DNA from: Ignavibacteria bacterium
GTDB lineage: Bacteria > Bacteroidota > Ignavibacteria > Ignavibacteriales > Ignavibacteriaceae
DNA: 32,498 bases
Assembly: GCA_021286645.1 (NCBI GenBank)
Contig: JAJTBZ010000021.1
Span: 1 to 32,498, forward strand
Direction: 5' to 3'
Shown here in pieces: positions 15,216-24,032 of the stretch. Position numbers and translations under genes: made by a program. Every line of letters begins with the position of its first letter. Within the stretch, counting starts at the first letter, position 1. The notes under the pieces were generated by a model. It worked only from the letters and a program-made list of their open reading frames with translations, did no database searches and was not told the DNA's origin.

Positions 15216-15261
15216 ACGGAGTTATGGGCAACATTCTCGTACAATGAACCCATAACTCCGT
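15216..15261 (+). terminator. 13-bp perfect hairpin after the GIY-YIG gene
   Basis: ACGGAGTTATGGG (15216-15228) pairs exactly with CCCATAACTCCGT (15249-15261) around a 20-nt loop, beginning five bases after the stop codon. No T-tract follows on the plus strand, although minus-strand reading gives a U-rich tail. A terminator or 3'-end stabiliser is likely; the long perfect stem is unusual. Confidence 0.55.
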
Positions 15262-15332
15262 ACATGTATAGCGTATTATGGTATTGCTAATACCGTTACA
15301 CCCGGACAATTCTCTTAAATATCATGATTGCA

Positions 15333-15398
15333 ATATCACAAATGTATGCTTAGTAATCTGTGCCTGCCTTCACTCTCTGTTACCTTCTTTTGTGATAT
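15333..15398. repeat. Spaced 10-bp inverted repeat
   Basis: ATATCACAAA (15333-15342) and TTTGTGATAT (15389-15398) are perfect inverted repeats 46 bases apart in a gap with no gene. No transposase or target-site duplication is seen. Its role is unclear. Confidence 0.3.
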
Positions 15399-15440
15399 CT
15401 GACCGAAATCACAATTCCCGAATTTCCCTTAAATTCTACA

Positions 15441-15470
15441 AAAAAAATGGCTGCCCTTTTGAGGCAGCCA
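15441..15470 (-). terminator. Intrinsic terminator of the first T9SS protein gene
   Basis: Read on the minus strand, TGGCTGCC and GGCAGCCA form an 8-bp stem (15448-15455 / 15463-15470) with a 7-nt loop, followed by seven T residues. It lies 27 bases after the stop codon of the gene ending at 15497. Confidence 0.88.
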
Positions 15471-15496
15471 CTGTACATAAGCTAATTTTTAACTGA

Positions 15497-18400
15497 TTAT
15501 TTAACTAAGGTCATTTTACGGGTTTGAATAAAACCGTTAGCCCTTAACTGAAAGATGTACAGACCGGAGGATAATTTACTGCCATCAAACGATACCTGAT
15601 GGACTCCTGCTGCTTCTGTTCCATTTACCAGTTCAGCCATTAACTGACCGGTTACTGAATATACCCGCAATTCTACTTTCGATTCCTGCGGCAATGAATA
15701 GCTGATTACCGTTGACGGATTGAACGGATTCGGGTAATTCTGTGCCAATTCATAACTCTTTGGCGCTTCTATTTTTACCATCTTCTCTATCGAAGGAGTC
15801 ATTTTGCCATCATTATCAACCTGTTCCAGGCGATAATAGTACGTCCCTGCGTTTGCTTTTTTGTCAACATACGTGTACTGACGGGCTGAATTTGAGTAGC
15901 CTTTACCTGCTACGAAATCGATACGCTGCCAGTTCATACGGTCTGCTCCCGCGCGGACTACATAAAAGCCGCTGTTATTAACTTCTGATGCCGTTGACCA
16001 GTTCAATACCGGGTGGCCCTGCATCTGGTTTACGCTGAATGAGGTCAGTTCTACCGGTAATAAACTGCCGGTTAATAAAGTAACTACAAAGAAGTCATTC
16101 GCGTTATCGTCTGAATCCCAGCCGTTACCGGTTGTGAAATACGTGGAGGAACTGTTCTGGGCACCGGTGTTATCTTTTCTCCGCATTGCATCGGTATTTG
16201 CCGAAGGTGCTGTCGCACGGCCGGAGCCTTCATAAGCAGTTGCATTTGAACCAAAACCAATTAAATCAACTATCGCCGAAGAACTGGGGGTTGCACCGGA
16301 AAGGGTTGTGCTGTTGCTGCAGAGGGCAACTTTACCAGCAGTCGCGCTCATGTTAATACCTGTAGCATTTACGTTGGCTGTTGGTAATGCGCTGCCTGTT
16401 GCTCCACCGGAGCCAAGCTTGATGAGGAAATAGCTATCTTTTGCAATAGTTGCAGATGCAAAGGCACCGGTAGAAGACCAGGATGTACCTGTTGCACTGG
16501 CATACTGCATAGACCAGCCGGTTACATCAACCGGTGAACTGGTCGGGTTATATAATAATACATAGTCGTTGGTAAATGCCGCACCCGAATTGCCACCTGC
16601 ACCATACACCTCAGCGATAACAATATGGCTGGCTAAAGCAGGTGTTGCTTTGCTGCCGGTAGCAGTAGAAGGTGTAAGATAATTTATGTCTGTTGTTGTA
16701 CCATTATATTCATAAACAGCAACATAATAGGTAATTCCTTTAACTAATCCCGTAACGGTAACGGAGTTACCATTGCCATTATAAATAACGTAATTACCAG
16801 TACCAGTTGTGCTTCCGGAACCGAAAGCAGCGTTAGCTGTATATGAGGAGCCATCCGTAGGATCAACACTTACGGCAGAACCTTGCTTCATAACAACAAT
16901 ACGATTTGCCCCGTCACCGTTTGCCCAGGTAATAGTATACGAGTTAGCCAATATATTACTGAATGTGATAGCCGAAGCCTGAACAGTAGGATCAGCGGCA
17001 AAAGTAGTAACTGATTGCACAGTTGAATTCGCACTGACGCCTGCCGCATTGCTCGCGCGCAACTGGTAGTAATACGTAGTTGCATTCGATAAACCGGTAA
17101 CGGCTTTGGATGTTCCGGTTACATCAAGATTATCATAACCCGTAACAAACTGTGTCATTGCATTATCGGTGCAGACATCAAGTTTATATCCTGCGGCACC
17201 CGTCACAGCTGACCAGTTAACTGTAAAACCTGCTCCGCCGATTAATGATGCAGCAGATAAAGTTGGAGCAGTGCATAAGGTTATCTGTGAAGAAGTACCC
17301 GGAGTTGCTTTATAATTAATTGTTGATGTTGTACCATTGTACTCGTAAACAGCTATGTAATATGTTGTTCCAGCGGTTAAACCTGTAACAACCACACTAT
17401 TAGCGTTCCCCTGGTATACAACATAATTACCTGTTCCAAGTTGCGAACCCGAACCAAACGTGCTATTATCTGTGTACGTATTTCCATCAGCGGGATCAGT
17501 ATCAACAGCATTTCCGGCTTTCATGACCACAATCCTACCGGCACCATTACCTGAAGTGAATGCAATTGTCATCCCTGTTGTACCTACTGAAGAGATACCC
17601 GATATAGCTGCTTGTGTAGTTGGTTCACTGGCAAGAGGGCTTCCGGTGGTAACATCAATGGTGTTTGAGTTATCGCTTGCACCGCCGGCGTTGGTAGCGC
17701 GAACCCGGTAAAAATACTGTGTCTCACCATCGAGTCCACTTACCGAATAGGTGGTAACATTTCCAGTTGAAAGATCTGAATAACTACGAACGAGCGATGC
17801 GAAACCATTGTCGGTGGCAACGTCAATTTTATATCCCGTAGCTCCTGTTACAGCATTCCAGTTTGCAGAAAAACTGCCGCCGGTGACATTAGTTGCCGCG
17901 ATAGCGGTTGGAGCCGCAGGAGCAGTAATCTGATTTGCCGTTCCCGGGGTTGTGGTATAAAAATTTGTTGTAGTTGCTGAACCGTTAAATTCATAGACAG
18001 CTGCATAATATGTAGTTGCCGCACTTAACCCGGTAACGGTAACTGAATTGCCGGTACCGGAATATACCACATAATTGCCAGTTCCTAATTGAGTACCTGA
18101 ACCAAACGCGGCATTTGCAGTATAGGTAGTACCATCAACAGGAGCACTGTTAACTGCTGAACCGGATTTTACCAAAACAATACGTCCCGCACCATTACCT
18201 GAAGTAAAATTCATGGTGAATCCTGTAGCGCTAATTGCAGTAAAAGTCGGGGCACCTGCATTTGTAGTCGGTTCCGCTGCAAGTGTAGAAGTATTATTAA
18301 CAGGGTTTCCTGTAGTCAGGTATTTCTCCGAACCTGCCGAGCCATTATATTCATACACGGTAACATAGTACTGAGTACCCGCTGTTAAACCGGTAATGCT

Positions 18401-19228
18401 GGCAGTTGATCCGTTACCATTATATACAGTCTGCTCACCACTCGCGTAGATAGCGTTGGCTGTATATGTGGTAGCATCTACAGGAGCAGTAAAGCTATTG
18501 GAAGTATTAACTTTTACTATCCGATTTGCGCCATTACCACTGGTCCAGCCAATTGTTAGGCCACTGGCTGTAACAGATGAGAATGTTATAGCAGACGCTG
18601 CTGTTGTTGGAGCAGTTAATACGCCGCCGCTTGGCGTGAATGTAACATCATCCCAGCCAAGGTTATCGGAACTGCTGCCCCCCGAGTGATTAAACCGGAT
18701 ATAAATGTAATCATTATCGTTAATAGTAACATTTGTTACTGTTTGAGTTAAAGTAGTACCGGCAGAAATACCAGTAGTTGCATCATTGAAAGTTAAAGAT
18801 GAAAGTGTATTAGATAATGCACCCGCAGTGGGAACCGTTGCACTGGTATTGTTTGCCCATGTAACAGTTACCGAAGGTGATGCACTACCCGATTTCCACA
18901 TTCTGCCGGTAAATGACAGGGTAAAGCCGGTAATTGTTTGGCCGGTTTTATTCTGCAATTTCCAGGTCGCATACGCGCTGCCAGCAGAACCAGAGCCTAA
19001 ATATGACATATTCGCGTTCCCGTACCAGCCCCCCGAAGTACCGCTTGTCTGGGCTGTTCCTCTCCAGGTTGTATATCCCTGGGTTACCCAGTTGGTGGGA
19101 TCTGCGGTACCGGCAAAACCGGTAAAAGTTTCCTGCACAGCAGTAAAGCTGTTTACTGCTACCTGTGCAAAAGCTGCCTGAGAGAACACCAGGTAGCTTA
19201 TCAACACGTACAGTATTTTTTTCAACAT
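15497..19228 (-). CDS. T9SS-exported multidomain protein A (fibronectin-III repeats, lamin-tail domain, Por sorting domain)
   Basis: The 1243-residue protein is exported and probably anchored at or released from the cell surface. In order: signal peptide (1-22), a beta-sandwich-like N-terminal domain (about 23-200; ETFTGFAG...WGW-DDVTFTP), about six fibronectin-III-type modules (204-865) in the pattern A-A-B-A-B-A, where A modules share 'SGNGA(N/G)RIVxxK' and B modules 'WxAVTGAxGYKxDV', then a lamin-tail (LTD) domain (866-1056; HIVIAEVYGAGG, WDSDDNANDF), an 'LPVELTSF' domain (1057-1158), and a type A T9SS sorting domain (1159-1243; LAQNYPNPFNPST). The B2 module holds the cysteines CTAP/DVCTD, possibly a disulfide. 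It is a paralogue of the next gene. Likely an adhesin; no enzyme motif is seen. Confidence 0.92.
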   Translation of the reverse strand: MLKKILYVLISYLVFSQAAFAQVAVNSFTAVQETFTGFAGTADPTNWVTQGYTTWRGTAQTSGTSGGWYGNANMSYLGSGSAGSAYATWKLQNKTGQTITGFTLSFTGRMWKSGSASPSVTVTWANNTSATVPTAGALSNTLSSLTFNDATTGISAGTTLTQTVTNVTINDNDYIYIRFNHSGGSSSDNLGWDDVTFTPSGGVLTAPTTAASAITFSSVTASGLTIGWTSGNGANRIVKVNTSNSFTAPVDATTYTANAIYASGEQTVYNGNGSTASITGLTAGTQYYVTVYEYNGSAGSEKYLTTGNPVNNTSTLAAEPTTNAGAPTFTAISATGFTMNFTSGNGAGRIVLVKSGSAVNSAPVDGTTYTANAAFGSGTQLGTGNYVVYSGTGNSVTVTGLSAATTYYAAVYEFNGSATTTNFYTTTPGTANQITAPAAPTAIAATNVTGGSFSANWNAVTGATGYKIDVATDNGFASLVRSYSDLSTGNVTTYSVSGLDGETQYFYRVRATNAGGASDNSNTIDVTTGSPLASEPTTQAAISGISSVGTTGMTIAFTSGNGAGRIVVMKAGNAVDTDPADGNTYTDNSTFGSGSQLGTGNYVVYQGNANSVVVTGLTAGTTYYIAVYEYNGTTSTINYKATPGTSSQITLCTAPTLSAASLIGGAGFTVNWSAVTGAAGYKLDVCTDNAMTQFVTGYDNLDVTGTSKAVTGLSNATTYYYQLRASNAAGVSANSTVQSVTTFAADPTVQASAITFSNILANSYTITWANGDGANRIVVMKQGSAVSVDPTDGSSYTANAAFGSGSTTGTGNYVIYNGNGNSVTVTGLVKGITYYVAVYEYNGTTTDINYLTPSTATGSKATPALASHIVIAEVYGAGGNSGAAFTNDYVLLYNPTSSPVDVTGWSMQYASATGTSWSSTGAFASATIAKDSYFLIKLGSGGATGSALPTANVNATGINMSATAGKVALCSNSTTLSGATPSSSAIVDLIGFGSNATAYEGSGRATAPSANTDAMRRKDNTGAQNSSSTYFTTGNGWDSDDNANDFFVVTLLTGSLLPVELTSFSVNQMQGHPVLNWSTASEVNNSGFYVVRAGADRMNWQRIDFVAGKGYSNSARQYTYVDKKANAGTYYYRLEQVDNDGKMTPSIEKMVKIEAPKSYELAQNYPNPFNPSTVISYSLPQESKVELRVYSVTGQLMAELVNGTEAAGVHQVSFDGSKLSSGLYIFQLRANGFIQTRKMTLVK

Positions 19229-19455
19229 TGACGTCTTCCTTTTTTTATTATGTATAATCCTACTAATCTTTTTTCTTCCAATTCGGTGATAAGAATCCCT
19301 CGCGAGTACCGAAAACGGCTCGCTTTTGCCGGTTTTCTCTTCCGAATTTTACACAATCACTCACTTCGTGTATAACGAAGCGCACATCATCCATTCTTCC
19401 TGTCTAAAGGAAAGACAAAGCCCCCACGATTGGCCATAGAATTTGCTAAACTCCC

Positions 19456-19477
19456 AATTATAATTTCGTTTATAATT
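19456..19477. promoter_or_regulatory. Inverted repeat AATTATAA-N6-TTATAATT upstream of T9SS protein A
   Basis: Two perfect 8-bp arms flank a 6-bp spacer (TTTCGT), 228 bp before the start codon. The same arms and spacer length recur at 23710-23731, 250 bp upstream of the paralogue's start, so it is a candidate shared regulatory site. Confidence 0.45.
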
Positions 19478-19662
19478 ATTTATTATACAAATTTTTGAGT
19501 GTTAAAAATGGGTTAAAATTTTTCCCTAATCTGTCCCTTGTGCTGTGGATAACATTTATTTGGAAGAACGGAGTAATTACTCAGGTTAGGATTATTTGGA
19601 TGGAATAAAGTACAGATGTTCAATTAGCAGAAAGAATAAAGAGCAGGGTCATTTAAAATACC

Positions 19663-19691
19663 AAAGGCTGCCCGGGTAAGGGGCAGCCTTT
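19663..19691 (-). terminator. Intrinsic terminator of the second T9SS protein gene
   Basis: On the minus strand, AAAGGCTGCCC (19681-19691 side) and GGGCAGCCTTT form an 11-bp stem around a 7-nt loop, followed by a T-rich stretch (TATTTTAAAT). It resembles the terminator of the first copy but differs in sequence. Confidence 0.8.
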
Positions 19692-19713
19692 GAAGAGGAA
19701 ATTTTCCACCGAA

Positions 19714-22700
19714 TTATTTTAGTAAGGTCATTTTACGGGTTTGAATAAAACCGTTAGCTCTTAACTGGAAGATGTACAGACCGGAGGATAATTTAGTGCC
19801 ATCAAACGATACCTGATGGATTCCTGCTGCTTCTGTTCCATTTACCAGTTCAGCCATTAACTGACCTGTTATTGAATATACACGCAATTCTACTTTTGAT
19901 TCCTGCGGCAATGAATAGCTGATTACCGTTGACGGATTGAACGGATTTGGGTAATTCTGTGCCAATTCATAACTCTTTGGCGCTTCTATTTTTACCATCT
20001 TCTCTACCGAAGGAGTCATTTTGCCATCATTATCTACCTGTTCCAGGCGATAATAGTACGTCCCTGCGTTTGCTTTTTTGTCAACATACGTGTACTGACT
20101 GGCTGAGTTCGTGTAGCCTTTACCTGCTACGAAATCGATACGCTGCCAATTCATACGGTCTGCTCCCGCGCGGACTACATAAAAGCCGCTGTTATTAACT
20201 TCTGATGCCGTTGACCAGTTCAATACCGGGTGGCCCTGCATCTGGCTTACGCTGAATGAGGTCAGTTCTACCGGTAATAAACTACCGGCTGATAATGTAA
20301 CTACAAAGAAGTCATTCGCGTTATCGTCTGAATCCCAGCCGTTACCGGTTGTATAATACGTAGAAGAACTGTTCTGGGCACCGGTATTATCTTTTCTCCG
20401 TATTGCATCGGTATTTGCCGAAGGTGCTGTTGCACGGCCGGAGCCTTCATAAGCGGTTGTGCCGGAACCGAAACCAACCAAATCAACTATCGCCGAAGAA
20501 CTGGGGGTTGCACCGGAAAGAGCTGTACTGTTATTACAGATTGCCACCTTACCAGCGGTCGCACTCATGTTAATACCTGTAGCAGTTACGTTGGCTGTTG
20601 GTAATGCGCTGCCTATTGCTCCACCGGAGAAAAGCTTAATGAGGAAATAGCTATCTTTTGCAATAGTTGCAGATGCAAAAGCACCGGTAGAAGACCAGGA
20701 TGTACCTGTTGAGCTGGCATACTGCAAAGACCAGCCGGTTACATCAACCGGTGAGCTGGTCGGGTTATATAATAATACATAGTCATTTGTATAGGTTGCA
20801 CCGGAATTTCCACCCGCGCCATAAACTTCAGCAATTACGATATGGCCTGCTAAAGCTGGTGTTGCCTTGCTGCCGGTGGCCGTTGAAGGAGTTAAATAAT
20901 TGGTATTGGTTGAAGCTCCGTTGTATTCATAAACAGCCACATAATAGGTAAGACCCTTTGTGAGGCCTGTTACTGCAACAGAATTGCCCGGACCTTCATA
21001 AACCACATAATTACCGGTACCGGTTGTGCTGCCTGAACCAAATGCTGCGTTAGCTGTATAGGTAGTACCATCAGTAGGATCAACACTTACCGCGGAGCCT
21101 TGTTTCATAACTACTATCCGGTTAGCGCCATCGCCGCTTGTCCAGTTGATGGTAAATGATGTTGCTGCCGCATTTGTAAAAGTAATATTAGAGGATTGTG
21201 CCGTTGGATCAGCAGCGATAGTACTTGTTGACTGTACTGTTGAACTGGCACTTGAACCTGCCGCATTGCTTGCACGTAACTGATAATAATATGAAGTAAC
21301 CGGTGAAAGACCGGAAACTACTTTCGATGATCCCGTTACATCCAGGTTGTTGTACCCGGTTACAAACTGTGTCATACCATTATCAGTGCATACATCAAGC
21401 TTATATCCGGAAGCACCGGTAACTGCCGACCAGTTAATGGTGAATCCCGCGCCGCCAACAGAAGTAGCGGCTGATAAAGTCGGTGCAGTACATACTGTAA
21501 TCTGCGAACCAGTTCCGGGGGTTGCTTTATAATTAATAGTTGCTGCTGAACCATTGAATTCATAAACAGCAACATAATAAGTTGTTCCTGCAGTTAAGCC
21601 GGTAACAACAACACTGTTTCCTGTACCCTGGTAAACAACATAGTTACCTGTACCGAGCTGTGTACCGGAAGTAAATGCAGCATTATCTGTGTAGGTATTA
21701 CCATCTACAGGGTCGCTGTCGACGGCAGTACCCGATTTCATTACAACGATGCGTCCGGCTCCGTCACCAGAGGTGAAGTTAATCGTCATACCGGTTGTAC
21801 TTACCGAAGCGAAACCGGAAATTGCTGCCTGGGAGCCAGGTTCAGTTGCTAACGGGCTGCCCGTTGTTACATCAATAACGTTCGAGTTATCACCGGCGCC
21901 GCCGCCATTAATAGCACGTACACGGAAGTGATAATCAGTATTTCCGGCTAAACCGCTTACAGAATATGTCGTAACGTTACCGGTAGAAAGATCATTGTAA
22001 CCGCTTACCATAGAAGTAAAGCCTGCATCGGTAGCGACATCAAGTTTGTAACCCGTTGCACCGGTTACCGCGCCCCAGTTAGCCGAGAAACTACCACCAG
22101 TGATATTTGTACCGGCTGTTGCCGTGGGGGCTGTAGGAACGGTTATTTGGTTAGCCGTGCCGGGAGATGTTGTATAATAATTAATTGTTGTTGATGAACC
22201 ATTATATTCATAGACGGCGAAATAATAGGTTGTAATAGCACTTAACCCAGACACAGTAACTGAGTTTCCTGCACCCACGTAAACTACATAGTTTCCGGTA
22301 CCAATCTGGCTGCCGGATCCGAATGCAGTGTTTGCAGTATAAGTAGTACCATCAACAGGGTTACTGTTTACCGCAGAACCTGATTTCATAAGGACAATGC
22401 GTCCAGCACCGTTACCCGAAGTGAAATTTATTGTCATTCCACCGGTTGAAATTGCCGAGAAAGTGGGGTTCCCTGCATTGGAAGTAGGTTCTGTTGAAAG
22501 AGTATACGAGCTACTTACCGGGTTACTGCTGGTTAGATATTTTTCCGATCCGGCAGAACCATTATATTCATAGACGGTAACATAATATTGAGTACCGGCT
22601 GTTAAACCTGTAATAGGAACTGAAGCACCATTCCCGTTATAAACAGTTTGCTCACCGCCTGCATAAGTCGTGTTGGCAGTATATGTCGTGTTATCTGTCG

Positions 22701-23460
22701 GAGCAGTAAAACTATTTGAAGTATTCACTTTAACAATCCGGTTTGCGCCATTTCCACTGGTCCAACCGATTGTCATTCCACCTGTGGTTACAGAAGAGAA
22801 TGTAATTGCTGATGCCGCCGTAGTCGGAGCGGTAATGGCACCCCCGGTTGGGGTAAATGCTACATCATCCCAAGCGAATCCATCAGAGTTTGACCCACCG
22901 GCATGGATAATTCTTACAAATATATAATCGTTGTTAGCGATTGATAATCCTGTAACAGTTTGAGTAAGAGTAGCTTGAGTTGCAATATTTGCTGTTGCAT
23001 CATTGGCCGTCAAACTTGAGAGTGCTGTTAGCGTGCCCGAAGCGGGAACTGAACTTGAAGCACTATTTGAATATGATACTGTCAGCGTAGGACTCGCAGA
23101 CGTATTGCTCTTCCACATGGTAACTTTATAGGAAATAGTAAAGCCCGTGATTGTTGATCCAGTTGTATTCCGTAAAGTCCAAGTAGCATTCGCTGCAGTA
23201 GCATTAGCAGATCCCAAATAACCTAAACTATTATTTCCATACCAACCAGCATTAGTTGAACTGCTACTCATTGTTGAACCTCTATAATTATTTCCAGAAG
23301 TTCCAGATGCAGATAGAGTCCAATTCGTTGGTGGAGTGGACGTACCCAAATATCCAGTATAAGTTTCGGTAACAGTTGAGAAGCTAGCAATATTTTGTTG
23401 AGCAAAACTCAGATTTCCCAACAAAATAATGCTTAGCACAAAAAGTAATCTTTTTGTCAT
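19714..23460 (-). CDS. T9SS-exported multidomain protein B (paralogue of A)
   Basis: The 1248-residue protein has the same architecture as A: signal peptide (1-~20, ending SFAQ), N-terminal beta domain, six fibronectin-III modules (A-A-B-A-B-A), LTD, LPVELTSF domain and type A T9SS sorting domain. I chose ATG 23460 (MTKRLLFVLSI), which has AGGA 9 bases upstream; an ATG at 23475 or an earlier start would add residues that do not look like a signal peptide. The C-terminal ~190 residues differ from A at only about eight positions, while the fibronectin part differs widely at the nucleotide level (see findings). The copies lie head-to-tail, 485 bases apart. Likely a surface adhesin. Confidence 0.92.
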   Translation of the reverse strand: MTKRLLFVLSIILLGNLSFAQQNIASFSTVTETYTGYLGTSTPPTNWTLSASGTSGNNYRGSTMSSSSTNAGWYGNNSLGYLGSANATAANATWTLRNTTGSTITGFTISYKVTMWKSNTSASPTLTVSYSNSASSSVPASGTLTALSSLTANDATANIATQATLTQTVTGLSIANNDYIFVRIIHAGGSNSDGFAWDDVAFTPTGGAITAPTTAASAITFSSVTTGGMTIGWTSGNGANRIVKVNTSNSFTAPTDNTTYTANTTYAGGEQTVYNGNGASVPITGLTAGTQYYVTVYEYNGSAGSEKYLTSSNPVSSSYTLSTEPTSNAGNPTFSAISTGGMTINFTSGNGAGRIVLMKSGSAVNSNPVDGTTYTANTAFGSGSQIGTGNYVVYVGAGNSVTVSGLSAITTYYFAVYEYNGSSTTINYYTTSPGTANQITVPTAPTATAGTNITGGSFSANWGAVTGATGYKLDVATDAGFTSMVSGYNDLSTGNVTTYSVSGLAGNTDYHFRVRAINGGGAGDNSNVIDVTTGSPLATEPGSQAAISGFASVSTTGMTINFTSGDGAGRIVVMKSGTAVDSDPVDGNTYTDNAAFTSGTQLGTGNYVVYQGTGNSVVVTGLTAGTTYYVAVYEFNGSAATINYKATPGTGSQITVCTAPTLSAATSVGGAGFTINWSAVTGASGYKLDVCTDNGMTQFVTGYNNLDVTGSSKVVSGLSPVTSYYYQLRASNAAGSSASSTVQSTSTIAADPTAQSSNITFTNAAATSFTINWTSGDGANRIVVMKQGSAVSVDPTDGTTYTANAAFGSGSTTGTGNYVVYEGPGNSVAVTGLTKGLTYYVAVYEYNGASTNTNYLTPSTATGSKATPALAGHIVIAEVYGAGGNSGATYTNDYVLLYNPTSSPVDVTGWSLQYASSTGTSWSSTGAFASATIAKDSYFLIKLFSGGAIGSALPTANVTATGINMSATAGKVAICNNSTALSGATPSSSAIVDLVGFGSGTTAYEGSGRATAPSANTDAIRRKDNTGAQNSSSTYYTTGNGWDSDDNANDFFVVTLSAGSLLPVELTSFSVSQMQGHPVLNWSTASEVNNSGFYVVRAGADRMNWQRIDFVAGKGYTNSASQYTYVDKKANAGTYYYRLEQVDNDGKMTPSVEKMVKIEAPKSYELAQNYPNPFNPSTVISYSLPQESKVELRVYSITGQLMAELVNGTEAAGIHQVSFDGTKLSSGLYIFQLRANGFIQTRKMTLLK

Positions 23461-24032
23461 AATCGTTTTCCTCATTAAGTATATATATAATTCATAAATC
23501 TCACTACTCAGAAGGGAGTTCAGGCACTCGAAGAGAAGCATTTCTATCAGAACGGCTCACACTCGAACAACAAATGTTTACTGAACCAACTTCATACAAT
23601 CAAGACTATTCTCCAGCAAGAATAACCCGATCAAACTCATTCTTAGAAACAAATTGCAATCTTTTGATTCTAAGGGAGTAAAAACTACTAACAAATAGCG
23701 GAATAATCTAATTATAACTATTTTTATAATTATTCACTGTCACCCCGGTTAACTCGTTATTGTCTATTGTGTTAGCCCGTACTTTCCCCTGCCAATGGTG
23801 ACATTCTTTTACACCCAAAAATTATCTGTTCCAAACTACGCTTTCTGTATTAAGTAGATGTTACTACAGTATTAAGGATTGCCCCTAAATAGTGTTTTAT
23901 ACGCGTGTAAATAATTCTATTCTACAAGGTATAATGCCTTATTAAGTAAGGGTCTATAATGATAATAACTCAGATAACTGAGCAAAAAACCGTATCTTTA
24001 ACATCCAATTATTGATTATAAAGTGAAAGTAC
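23461..24032. other. 572-base intergenic region between T9SS protein B and proS
   Basis: No gene is seen. It holds the leader of T9SS protein B with the shared inverted repeat (23710-23731), and on the plus strand promoter-like TATAAT boxes at about 23930 and 23955, a short CTCAG-ATAA-CTGAG hairpin near 23969-23982, and TATCTTTA near 23993 before proS. None is decisive. Confidence 0.6.
23710..23731. promoter_or_regulatory. Inverted repeat AATTATAA-N6-TTATAATT upstream of T9SS protein B
   Basis: Two perfect 8-bp arms flank the spacer CTATTT, 250 bp before the start codon at 23460. The arms match those upstream of T9SS protein A exactly; the surrounding leaders are otherwise hard to align, so the element stands out. 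Confidence 0.45.

Larger units (their letters stand above)
19229..19713. other. 485-base intergenic and 5'-leader region of T9SS protein A
   Basis: No gene is seen. From the start codon outwards on the minus strand: a purine-rich AGGAAG site near 19240, hairpins at 19311-19337 (GAAAAC-GGC / GCC-G-GTTTTC, one bulge) and 19364-19380 (CTTCGT / ACGAAG), then the AATTATAA-N6-TTATAATT inverted repeat at 19456-19477. The far end holds the terminator of the next gene (19663-19691). The leader could be about 230 nt long. Confidence 0.6.

Noticed and set aside
15333-15398. Inverted repeat as possible insertion-sequence ends
   Set aside because: Only 46 bases lie between the arms, with no transposase or target duplication.
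16570-18620. Repeated DNA pattern resembling a tandem-repeat or CRISPR-like array
   Set aside because: The repetition is in protein modules of about 100 residues (fibronectin-III), with diverged DNA; there are no short identical repeats with regular spacers.
18786-19181. 131-codon plus-strand open frame and several smaller ones opposite the T9SS genes
   Set aside because: They are the antisense of low-complexity Ala/Thr/Gly/Ser coding sequence, where third-position bias keeps reverse frames open. None has a start signal or recognisable domain.
23870-24032. T-box or riboswitch leader of proS
   Set aside because: No specifier stem or antiterminator sequence (TGGN-like T-box) is visible, and T-boxes are not typical of this group.
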